Shown piece by piece: positions 54,536-62,385 of a stretch of DNA of 64,000 bases. Where the stretch lies: positions 1-64,000 of the forward strand of contig JBCBMZ010000004.1 of the NCBI GenBank assembly GCA_039822005.1. Direction: 5' to 3'. The DNA comes from JBCBDX01 sp039822005. GTDB taxonomy: Bacteria > Pseudomonadota > Alphaproteobacteria > Rhizobiales > Rhizobiaceae. The position numbers and the translations under genes are program-made. Each line of letters starts with the position of its first letter. The first letter of the stretch is position 1. The notes under the pieces were generated by a model. That model saw nothing but the letters and a program-made list of their open reading frames with translations. It did no database searches and was not told the origin of the DNA.

Positions 54536-56152
54536 ATGGTTATCGATCCGCAAACGCTTGCGCAGCAGACCATCCAGCGAGTGGCGGATGGATTTTATAG
54601 TGGGTTCAACCGACCAGTCGCGCTTGGCGCAATGACGGTCGTAGGCGCTCTCATAATCTGGATTTTGGTACTACCGGAAAACGCCACGGCGATCCTTTCG
54701 TGGGGCAAAGACGCTACCTTGCTGGTGTTTCGGGCGTGGTATGTTTATGCGCTCGCTGCCCTTGTCGCATTTTGTCTGTTTATCGTTTGCCTGCCAGTTT
54801 CCGGTCGTTTGCGATTGGGGCCAGATGATGAAGAGCCAGAATATTCAACGTTTTCATGGCTTTCCATGATGTTTTGCGCCGGGATTGGCGCTGGCGTCTT
54901 GATTTATGCTGTCGCCGAACCGCTTGCGCATTTTCAAGCGAATCCGGACATATTGAGCAATGCTATTGAGGCTCAAAACAACGATGCTGCGGTCCGCGCA
55001 CTCTCCTTTACTTACCTTCACTGGGGGCTGTCGGCCTGGTCCTGCTACGCCGTGCTTGCTCTCGCCATCGCGCTGTACAGCCATCGATATGGCATGCCAC
55101 TTACCATTCGCACGGCGTTGGCGCCGGTTCTAGGACGCCACTATGACGGTTGGGTCGGTAACCTGATCGATATATTCTCGATCGTGGCCATCATAACGGG
55201 TGTGGCGACAACGCTCGGCTATGGGGTGGCACAATTGGTTTCCGGCCTGTCAGATGTTACCGGCGCGGAAATCTTTACATACGCCGATGGCGAGCCCACG
55301 ACGGCATGGCAGTTGGCCGCGTTGGTTGTGTCCGCTGTTGTCGCGACAGGATCGGTTGTGTCGGGCGTCGCGCGCGGCATCAAATGGCTATCAAACTTCA
55401 GCATTGCGCTCTTTTTTGCAGTCATGGTCGCCTTTGCTGCGTTTGGTGATGCAACAATGGCGGGATCGAGGTACGGCCTTGCGCTGTGGACTTATGTGTC
55501 GGATTTTCCTGTGAACGCAACACGCGTTGCATCGGCGCATACGCCGGTCGCCGAATGGCAGACGGGTTGGACGATCTTCTATTGGGCATGGTGGATCGCC
55601 TTTGCGCCGTTTGTGTCAATGTTCCTTGCGCGGGTTTCAAAGGGGCGGTCGTTACGCGCCTTCATCGTCGGCTGCCTTTTCATGCCGGTCATCGTCTGCA
55701 CCGTATGGTTTGCATTTGTTGGCGGTGCTGCGCTTGAATGGCAGCTTGGCAGCTCTGATATAAATGATCTGGCGGCTTATCCAATTTCAGCACAGATTTA
55801 TGAGACGTTTCGCGTCACTGCTGGTGTAGAAATCGCTAGCTTTGGCAACATCTTCGTCGCGCTGTTGATGCTGATGCTTTTGATCACAACGCTCAACGCT
55901 GCCATTCTGGCCATCAACACAATTGCAGCTGGTGGCGACGAAGGCCACCACATCGGCAGCCACATTTCGATTTGGGGCGCTGCAGTTACGATGATCATTG
56001 GGGGACTCATCTTGGCAGGTGGAACACAATCGATCCGAGATGCAATGATCATCGGCGCTTTACCGTTTTCATTCGTTATCGCGCTGTCGATTATCTCGGT
56101 TTGTCTAAGCTTGTTCTATGAGCGGAGGAAAGATGGAATCTCGAATAACTGA
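54536..56152 (+). CDS. BCCT family transporter
   Basis: A 538-residue permease of the betaine/carnitine/choline family with 12 predicted membrane segments. Typical motifs include WLSMMFCAGIGAGVLIYAVA, HWGLSAWSCYAVLALAIAL and the tryptophan-rich WTIFYWAWWIAFAPFVSMF. Members import osmoprotectants such as glycine betaine. The ATG at 54536 is preferred over one 35 codons upstream. Downstream 270 bp before the next gene hold C-rich runs but no gene. Confidence 0.92.
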   Translation: MVIDPQTLAQQTIQRVADGFYSGFNRPVALGAMTVVGALIIWILVLPENATAILSWGKDATLLVFRAWYVYALAALVAFCLFIVCLPVSGRLRLGPDDEEPEYSTFSWLSMMFCAGIGAGVLIYAVAEPLAHFQANPDILSNAIEAQNNDAAVRALSFTYLHWGLSAWSCYAVLALAIALYSHRYGMPLTIRTALAPVLGRHYDGWVGNLIDIFSIVAIITGVATTLGYGVAQLVSGLSDVTGAEIFTYADGEPTTAWQLAALVVSAVVATGSVVSGVARGIKWLSNFSIALFFAVMVAFAAFGDATMAGSRYGLALWTYVSDFPVNATRVASAHTPVAEWQTGWTIFYWAWWIAFAPFVSMFLARVSKGRSLRAFIVGCLFMPVIVCTVWFAFVGGAALEWQLGSSDINDLAAYPISAQIYETFRVTAGVEIASFGNIFVALLMLMLLITTLNAAILAINTIAAGGDEGHHIGSHISIWGAAVTMIIGGLILAGGTQSIRDAMIIGALPFSFVIALSIISVCLSLFYERRKDGISNN

Positions 56153-56423
56153 CGCATTGCAACGCGCACTTGCTGAAATACTAAGCGCAATTTGAATTTG
56201 AGGGCGGGCCCAAAAGCGAAAGCTGCAAGAACCATACGTGTGTCATATGGCTTAGTTGTGCTCAAACCAGCCATTCGATCTCACACAAGCCCTCATATCG
56301 ACCCAGCGCCGCCGGCCCCTTCCCCCCCTTAACCCCCCTTTAACCATCTCCCCAAACCTCAAATTCATCCTGTAGCTCTAGTCTCCCATGTGTGGGGGCT
56401 TTCGAGCCAAGGGAATTTGAGCA

Positions 56424-57188
56424 TTGGTTTCAAACCAGGAAAAGTTGTTGTCGGTGACGTGTCGCGTCGCGTGCTTGGCGCTATTGGCGCTTGTGCTGGC
56501 GGCATGCGCCGGTGGTGAGAAACGTCCCGCCGTTGGCGTTGGCGGGGGCCAACCGGTGGACCGCTCGGCCCAAACACAATCGATCTTCTCTTTGCCGAAG
56601 GTGACGCTTCCGGGGTTCGGCGGTGGTCAGTCAAGTGGTATGCCCGCTTCGGAACGCCAGTGCCGCGCACGCCTGAAACGGCTGGGCGTCCAGTTCAAAG
56701 AACTGGCGCCAATCCGCGAAGGTGCCAATTGCGGGATCGCTCATCCGGTTGAAGTGACCAAGTTTGCGCGTGGCGTGGCGGTGACACCAGCAGCGGTGCT
56801 CAATTGCGGTATGGCCGAAGAAACAGCGCGTTGGGTGCAGGGTGATCTCGCGGTTGCCTCGCGCACGCGTTACCTGTCGGGCATTTCCGAAATCCGCCAG
56901 ATGTCTGCCTATTCCTGCCGCCGTATTAGCGGCTCATCGCGCTGGTCGGAGCATTCCACCGGCAACGCGATCGATATCGGCTCCATCAAGTTGGATAGCG
57001 GCAAGGTGATTGATGTGGCCCGTCCGAGCTTTTTTGCCATGCGTGAGAAGGCCTATTTGCACCGCGTGCGCACAAAGGCATGCGATCATTTTACCACCGT
57101 GCTGGGGCCGGGCTCCGACAGTGATCACAAAGACCATTTCCACTTTGATCTGCGCCAGCGCAATTCCAGCTATCGTCACTGCGATTAG
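56424..57188 (+). CDS. Extensin-like lipoprotein
   Basis: A 254-residue protein of the bacterial extensin_C family. An N-terminal lipoprotein-type signal ends in LVLAACAG (lipobox, Cys about residue 28). A Gly/Pro-rich linker precedes the domain with RLGVQFKEL, YSCRRISG, SEHSTGNAIDIG and SDHKDHFHFDL, whose His and Asp residues resemble zinc peptidase-type sites. Start is TTG at 56424, preceded by AAGGGA. Common in Hyphomicrobiales; exact function not established. Confidence 0.85.
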   Translation: MVSNQEKLLSVTCRVACLALLALVLAACAGGEKRPAVGVGGGQPVDRSAQTQSIFSLPKVTLPGFGGGQSSGMPASERQCRARLKRLGVQFKELAPIREGANCGIAHPVEVTKFARGVAVTPAAVLNCGMAEETARWVQGDLAVASRTRYLSGISEIRQMSAYSCRRISGSSRWSEHSTGNAIDIGSIKLDSGKVIDVARPSFFAMREKAYLHRVRTKACDHFTTVLGPGSDSDHKDHFHFDLRQRNSSYRHCD

Positions 57189-57199
57189 GGGCTTTTTCA

Positions 57200-58726
57200 G
57201 TGAGCGCGGTTTCTACCGACATTGAGGTTACAAAGTCCGGATCGGCAAACAAAGCGGCGCCGATCATGGTCGATGTGCCCCGCGCGCTTTTGATCATCGC
57301 GCTTGTGCCGCTGGTCATCATGAAGCTACTCTATATTTTCGCGATGCCAGTCCTGCCGGATGAAGGCTACTACTGGATGTGGGGCCAGTTTCCCGCGCTT
57401 TCCTATTTTGATCACCCGCCGCTACTGGCCTGGCTTCAGGGTATGGTGCATTCGACCTTTGGTTCGACAGTCTTCAGCTTAAGGCTGGTCCCTGTGATCG
57501 CTTTTGCGGGCATGGCATGGATTGCTTGGGACTGGTGCAAGCGCTTGGCGCCGGAAGGCAAAGCACTCCATGCGATGCTGATCACGCTGATTGTCTGGTT
57601 TTCTTCGCCGTTGCTTTTGCGTTTCACATCATTGGCCATACAAGACTGCCTACTGATCGTTTTCACGATGGCGTCGATCCACTTTGTGGCGCTTTTCCTG
57701 GTTGACCGCGACGACGGTGAGACAGATTGGCGTTTGTTCTTTGCAGCTTGCCTTTGTGTCGGTTTCGCCGGGCTCTCCAAATATAACGCGGTTTTTGTTG
57801 CGGTCGGTTTTGCCGTTTACTTGTTGGGCACCCGCGATGGGCGTGGCCTGCTGGGAAGCTGGCAGGTCTGGGCGGGCCTTGCACTCATAGCGCTGATGCA
57901 AATGCCGGTAGTTTGGTGGAACGTGCAGCATGATTGGCCAAGCATGCAGTTCCATCTGGCTGACAGGATCGGTGAGACGCGCGCTTCCTCAAGCTGGCTG
58001 ACCAATCTTCAGTCGTTTGTCATCGAGCATGTTCAGATGCTCGGGCCGGGCATGATGTTGCTCATGGCGCGCTTTGTGTTTGTGCCGGACACGGCTGCAC
58101 CGCTTGCCCGGACGGGTGTTTTTGTGATGCTGGCGTCCACCCTTGCTTTTGCTTTTTTGACGACGAGCAACACCGTGCTTGTCTATTGGAACATGGTTGC
58201 CTTTGCGGCTGTGATGCCCGCTGTTGCCTTTCTGATGCGCTATCGGGCGGAACTGCTGGTGCATGCCGCCTACGGGCTGACCGCCGGGGTATGGTATTTG
58301 CTAGTATACGGCCTTTATCCGCTTAACGCCGCCCAAGGTGTTCCGGTGCGTGATCTGGACATTCAGTATGGCATGAGCGAGGTGGCACAACGGCTGGAAC
58401 GGTTAGAGGCCAAGTACCAACCAGATAGGCTGATGACGAGCGACTATCGGACAGCGGGTATTCTCGGCTTTGTGCTCGATCGCAATGACATCGCCAAGAT
58501 CGGCCCGCGTAACGATCAGTATGACTTCTGGTTCGATCCCGCCGAAACAAAAGGGCAAAGCGCGCTCATCCTGGTCGATGATGCGCTGCCGGAAACAGCC
58601 CTGATCACCCAGGTTTTTGGTTCAGTTGAGACGGTCCATGCTTTTACGATCCGCCGTTATGGATACAATATTCACAGCTGGCGTGTTGTTTTGGCCAAAG
58701 ACCATTGCGGCTGCGGGCCGCACTAG
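57200..58726 (+). CDS. Membrane glycosyltransferase, GT39/GT83 (ArnT/PMT-like)
   Basis: A 508-residue integral membrane enzyme with about 10-12 hydrophobic segments. The first periplasmic loop contains PDEGYYWMWGQFPALSYFD and HPPLLAWL, the metal/lipid-donor motif of PMT_2-type enzymes that move sugars from polyprenyl phosphates to lipid A or proteins. The start is GTG, 12 bp after the extensin stop. The end shares a CTAG with the thioesterase stop on the opposite strand. Confidence 0.85.
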   Translation: MSAVSTDIEVTKSGSANKAAPIMVDVPRALLIIALVPLVIMKLLYIFAMPVLPDEGYYWMWGQFPALSYFDHPPLLAWLQGMVHSTFGSTVFSLRLVPVIAFAGMAWIAWDWCKRLAPEGKALHAMLITLIVWFSSPLLLRFTSLAIQDCLLIVFTMASIHFVALFLVDRDDGETDWRLFFAACLCVGFAGLSKYNAVFVAVGFAVYLLGTRDGRGLLGSWQVWAGLALIALMQMPVVWWNVQHDWPSMQFHLADRIGETRASSSWLTNLQSFVIEHVQMLGPGMMLLMARFVFVPDTAAPLARTGVFVMLASTLAFAFLTTSNTVLVYWNMVAFAAVMPAVAFLMRYRAELLVHAAYGLTAGVWYLLVYGLYPLNAAQGVPVRDLDIQYGMSEVAQRLERLEAKYQPDRLMTSDYRTAGILGFVLDRNDIAKIGPRNDQYDFWFDPAETKGQSALILVDDALPETALITQVFGSVETVHAFTIRRYGYNIHSWRVVLAKDHCGCGPH

Positions 58727-59118
58727 GACATTTGTGGAATTCGCTTGGGTTTTCCGTCTTCGCCAATGTGCACCATCGTGAACCGCGCAAACGTTACGCG
58801 TTCGCTGGAAGCGGTCAAATATCGCTGCGCCCACGCCTCAACATAGAGGATCATGGACGTGCGTCCGATACGTTCCACTGACGTGTAGATCGACAGCGTA
58901 TCGCCCACTTTTACCGGGCTGGCAAAACTCATCTCTTTGACAGCAGCGGTCACAATACGGCCATCGGCACGCTCCGCGCCCGCTATACCGCACGCCAGAT
59001 CCATTTGTGCCATCACCCAACCACCGAAAGTGTCACCCGCCGCGTTGGTGTCAGCCGGCATGGCAAGTGTGCGAAGCGTCAGTTCACCGACCGGCGTTTG
59101 GTTGTGATCATTGGTCAT
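58723..59118 (-). CDS. Acyl-CoA thioesterase, YciA-like hotdog fold
   Basis: A 131-residue hotdog-fold thioesterase of the YciA/acyl-CoA hydrolase group. Signature residues lie in DTNAAGDTFGGWVMAQMDLA (near the N terminus) and KVGDTLSIYTSVERIGRTS. The start ATG at 59118 is assumed; a TTG nine codons upstream is also open. The stop codon overlaps that of the convergent gene. Confidence 0.88.
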   Translation of the reverse strand: MTNDHNQTPVGELTLRTLAMPADTNAAGDTFGGWVMAQMDLACGIAGAERADGRIVTAAVKEMSFASPVKVGDTLSIYTSVERIGRTSMILYVEAWAQRYLTASSERVTFARFTMVHIGEDGKPKRIPQMS

Positions 59119-59237
59119 GATGCACGCTTGGCCCGTGTCGCTCAAAACGTCAATGAGTGTCGTAAATCGGTATTCCGGTTTTTCAACGGCTACCTAGGGT
59201 TGCCCTGCCCGTGCCAGTTTCAAGGTCAACAAATTCA

Positions 59238-60332
59238 ATGCCCATCACAGTGAAAGCGGCGGTTTGCCGCCAGTTCGGTGCGCCGCTGACGATAGAAGAT
59301 GTAACCTTGGCCGATCCAGGTCCAGGCGAAGTGCTTATAAGGCTGAAAACGTGCGGAATCTGCCATTCAGATATCACCTATGCGGAAGGGGGCTGGGGTG
59401 GTGATCTGCCAATGGTTTTGGGCCACGAGGCAGCCGGAATTATTGAGGCTGTTGGCCCCGGCATGAGCCGATATCAAGTCGGTGACCGTGTTATTGCCAC
59501 CTTGGTGCGCGCCTGCCACACCTGCCATTATTGTCGGCGCGACGATGAATTCATGTGTGAAGAGGTTTTTTCGCTGGATCTGCAAACACCCCTTCATGAT
59601 GCCAATGGACAACCGCTCACACATGCCATGCGCACGGGCGCGTTTGCGGAAGCAATTGTCGTCGAGCAGAGCCAGATCAGTCCGCTGCCAGATGATGTGA
59701 GTTTTGAGATTGGCAGCCTTTTGGCCTGCGGTGTTCTGACGGGTTTTGGTGCCGTCACGAACACCGCAGGAATGCCAAAAGGTAGCCATGCCGTTGTTAT
59801 CGGTTGCGGCGGTGTTGGCCTTAATACCGTTCAAGGTGCCCATTATGCTGGTGCCAAGAGCATAACGGCCGTTGATCTGGACGATGGCAAGCTCGCCACC
59901 GCCAAAAACTATGGTGCAACCCATATCGCCAATCCATTGCTCGGTGATGTCGCGGAGGTTATCAGGACCGCATCAGAGGGTCGTTGGGCTGACTATGTGT
60001 TTGTAACCGTCGGATCGGGTGCGGCAATTGAGGGCGCTACCGGTTATATTGGAAAAGGCGGTAGTCTTATCCTTGTCGGAATGCCACCGGCAGAAACAAT
60101 GGCGATCTATAATCCGGCTAGTTTTGCGGGTTGGTCACAAAAGATCATTGGTTCCAAAATGGGATCGGCGAAAATTTCCCGGGACGTGCCAAAGCTTTTT
60201 TATCTCTATCAAAGTGGTACGCTGGATCTCGATCAAATGATCTCTGGTCGCTTTAAGTTGGACCAGATCAATGAAGCGTTTGCATCGACGAAGTCAGGAA
60301 AAGCGCTGCGCAATATCATTATTTTCGATTAG
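59238..60332 (+). CDS. Zinc-dependent medium-chain alcohol dehydrogenase
   Basis: A 364-residue MDR-family dehydrogenase. Catalytic zinc ligands come from CGICHSD and GHEAAG; the structural zinc site is CHTCHYCRRDDEFMC. The NAD-binding GCGGVGLNTVQGA and DLDDGKLATAK, with an acidic residue after the third strand, suggest NAD preference. Ten bases separate it from the enolase-superfamily gene, so the two act in one pathway. The start is assumed at ATG 59238. Confidence 0.88.
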   Translation: MPITVKAAVCRQFGAPLTIEDVTLADPGPGEVLIRLKTCGICHSDITYAEGGWGGDLPMVLGHEAAGIIEAVGPGMSRYQVGDRVIATLVRACHTCHYCRRDDEFMCEEVFSLDLQTPLHDANGQPLTHAMRTGAFAEAIVVEQSQISPLPDDVSFEIGSLLACGVLTGFGAVTNTAGMPKGSHAVVIGCGGVGLNTVQGAHYAGAKSITAVDLDDGKLATAKNYGATHIANPLLGDVAEVIRTASEGRWADYVFVTVGSGAAIEGATGYIGKGGSLILVGMPPAETMAIYNPASFAGWSQKIIGSKMGSAKISRDVPKLFYLYQSGTLDLDQMISGRFKLDQINEAFASTKSGKALRNIIIFD

Positions 60333-60341
60333 GCTTGACTG

Positions 60342-61556
60342 ATGAAGATCGCGTCCGTCGAAACCATCATCACCGGAACACCGCCTGGCACGCCCGGCGG
60401 GCGATATTTCATATTCGTGAAGCTGACAAGCGATGATGGTATTGTTGGGTGGGGCGAGGCTTACAACGCCACCTTCGGGCCGAAGATCACCGCGCAGATG
60501 ATCGAGGATGTCGCTGAACGATATCTGATCGGCTACGACCCGCGCGATGTCGAAACGTTTTTTCGTCGTTGTTACTCATCGGGTTTCACCCAACGCCCTG
60601 ACGTTTCGATGGCGGGTTGCTTCAGCGCTTTGGAGATCGCGTGCTGGGACATTGTCGGTAAAGCACTGAATATGCCGGTTCACAAACTGCTGGGTGGCGC
60701 GGTCCAAAAACGGTTACGTTCCTACACCTATCTTTATCCTATAGAGGGGTCGATTTATCCCTCCCAGACACGCGGTCGGAGCGTTTACAATGACCCCGAA
60801 CTGGCGGCGGAAAACGCGCTCGGATGGGTCGACCGAGGGTTCACGGCGATCAAGTTTGACCCCGCCGGGCCCTATACGATTTTTGATCCGCACCAGCCAA
60901 CGTTGGTGGACATAGAACGCGCCGCTGCCATGGTGAAAGCTGTGCGTGATGCGGTCGGTACGCGTGCCGATATCCTGTTTGGGACTCACGGCCAATTCAC
61001 ACCATCGGGCGCAGCACGTATGGCCAAAGCGATCGAGCCTTATGATCCGCTGTGGTTTGAAGAACCGTGCCCGCCTGATGTGTCTGGTGCGATGGCGATG
61101 ATTGCGGACAAAACCTCCATCCCCATCGCTACCGGCGAGCGGTTGACGACCAAATATGAGTTTCATCAGGTATTGGCGCGCGGCGCCGCCCAAATCATAC
61201 AGCCCAATCTTGGTCGTTCCGGTGGTTTTATGGAAACTAAGAAGATCGCTGCATTGGCGGAAGTTTATCATGCACTAGTAGCCCCCCATTGTTATTGCGG
61301 GCCGATCATCGCGGCAGCAAACATTCAGCTTGCTGCGACACTGCCCAACTTCCTGATCCTTGAGGCCATCAAAGATTGGAGCGGTTTTCACGCCGACCTG
61401 TTGGATGTGCCGTTGCAATGGGTTGACGGAGACACGCTGGTTCCCGATGCGCCGGGCCTTGGTGCTGAGCTCAATGAACACGTGGCCCGGGCGCATCCTT
61501 ATCAAGACATCCACCTTCATCTATCCATGGAAGACCGGATGGTGGTGCCGGATTAG
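60342..61556 (+). CDS. Mandelate racemase/muconate lactonizing enzyme family sugar-acid dehydratase
   Basis: A 404-residue enolase-superfamily protein. Motifs include GVGEAYNATF-like GWGEAYNATFGPK, SALEIACWDIVGKALNMPV, AIKFDPAGPY (catalytic Lys region), WFEEPCPPD (metal Glu), ATGERL and APHCYCGPI (late His). These point to a galactonate- or related acid-sugar dehydratase, but the exact substrate needs activity data. With the adjacent dehydrogenase it could form a short oxidative sugar pathway. Confidence 0.85.
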   Translation: MKIASVETIITGTPPGTPGGRYFIFVKLTSDDGIVGWGEAYNATFGPKITAQMIEDVAERYLIGYDPRDVETFFRRCYSSGFTQRPDVSMAGCFSALEIACWDIVGKALNMPVHKLLGGAVQKRLRSYTYLYPIEGSIYPSQTRGRSVYNDPELAAENALGWVDRGFTAIKFDPAGPYTIFDPHQPTLVDIERAAAMVKAVRDAVGTRADILFGTHGQFTPSGAARMAKAIEPYDPLWFEEPCPPDVSGAMAMIADKTSIPIATGERLTTKYEFHQVLARGAAQIIQPNLGRSGGFMETKKIAALAEVYHALVAPHCYCGPIIAAANIQLAATLPNFLILEAIKDWSGFHADLLDVPLQWVDGDTLVPDAPGLGAELNEHVARAHPYQDIHLHLSMEDRMVVPD

Positions 61557-61558
61557 GC

Positions 61559-61595
61559 GGACAGAGCGCGCCCCGGGGGGAAGCGCACTCTGTCC
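61559..61595. terminator. Bidirectional hairpin terminator
   Basis: GGACAGAG (61559-61566) pairs with CTCTGTCC (61588-61595), extended by an inner GCGC/GCGC. It lies between the convergent dehydratase and DUF1344 genes and could stop both. No T-run flanks it on the plus side. Confidence 0.65.
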
Positions 61596-61644
61596 TAATG
61601 ACCTGCATTCATCAGTCAGGCCAAATATTCATGCATGTTTTTCT

Positions 61645-61896
61645 TCAGCTGGTTTTGGTGACGGAAATTAGACGCGTCGTCCCGTCTTCGAAGATCACGT
61701 AAATTGTATCTCCCGGCATCAGGCCGTCCAAATCAATACCGTCTTCGACTTCCCACTTGGACCCATCGGACAGTGTGATGGTTCTGGTGTCGATATCGAT
61801 GGTATTGATGACCCCCTCCCCTTCTCCGGCAAATGCAAAGATGGAAGACCCGATTAGTGTGGCACCTGCAAGCATCGATTTGTAAATCCATCTCAT
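61645..61896 (-). CDS. DUF1344 family secreted protein
   Basis: An 83-residue exported protein. The signal peptide (MLAGATLIGSSIFAFA core) precedes a small beta-rich domain with NTIDIDTRTITLSDGSKWEV and DTIYVIFEDGTTRLISV, as in the DUF1344 group of rhizobia. The ATG at 61896 follows GGGAGTGAG; 44 upstream codons are rejected. Function unknown. Confidence 0.82.
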   Translation of the reverse strand: MRWIYKSMLAGATLIGSSIFAFAGEGEGVINTIDIDTRTITLSDGSKWEVEDGIDLDGLMPGDTIYVIFEDGTTRLISVTKTS

Positions 61897-62385
61897 GGTC
61901 TCACTCCCATCTGCCATAGCGCAGCGCTTGTTGATTTCACCGAAAGCGTGCGCCTCGCAGATCAAAAAGGTGCAGATGCCAATTGTGATTTTCAAATCAC
62001 ATCGGGTTAAAACTATCAGCAAATTCAATGCCTTAATTAGGCCAGATTGCTCACGTGTCGCTTTTTACCGTTCCGCTTTAACGGCCAAAATACCAGCCAG
62101 AATATGTGGTTAGCGTTGCCATCTGTTTGCCATAATGCGCGCGTTGAGCGCTGCACCTGATCACAATCAGGGCGGATCACCGCATAGTGAAGCAGAAAAA
62201 TGCGCCCTTTTTCCATGATTCAATCATTCACCTTTTGGTTGTATATATGAAATTTGAAACAACCATGACTAGATTTTCTCATCCGGCTTTAAAATTCCGG
62301 AATCGATGCACTTGCTTTCTAGGTCAGCTTTTTACAGACACTTAATATGAATGAGACAGTGTTAGCCCACTAGCGGGGGTAGACA
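61897..62385. other. Intergenic region with a possible operator
   Basis: About 490 bp, AT-richer than the genes, between the divergent DUF1344 and EAL genes. Apart from the palindrome at 61984 and the GGGGG site of the EAL gene I see no gene or RNA in it. Confidence 0.5.
61984..62001. promoter_or_regulatory. 18-bp palindrome upstream of DUF1344
   Basis: TGTGATTTTCAAATCACA is an inverted repeat (TGTGATTT, TC, AAATCACA). It recalls CRP/FNR-family sites but its spacing is not that of the usual TGTGA-N6-TCACA. It lies 88 bp upstream of the DUF1344 start. Confidence 0.4.
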
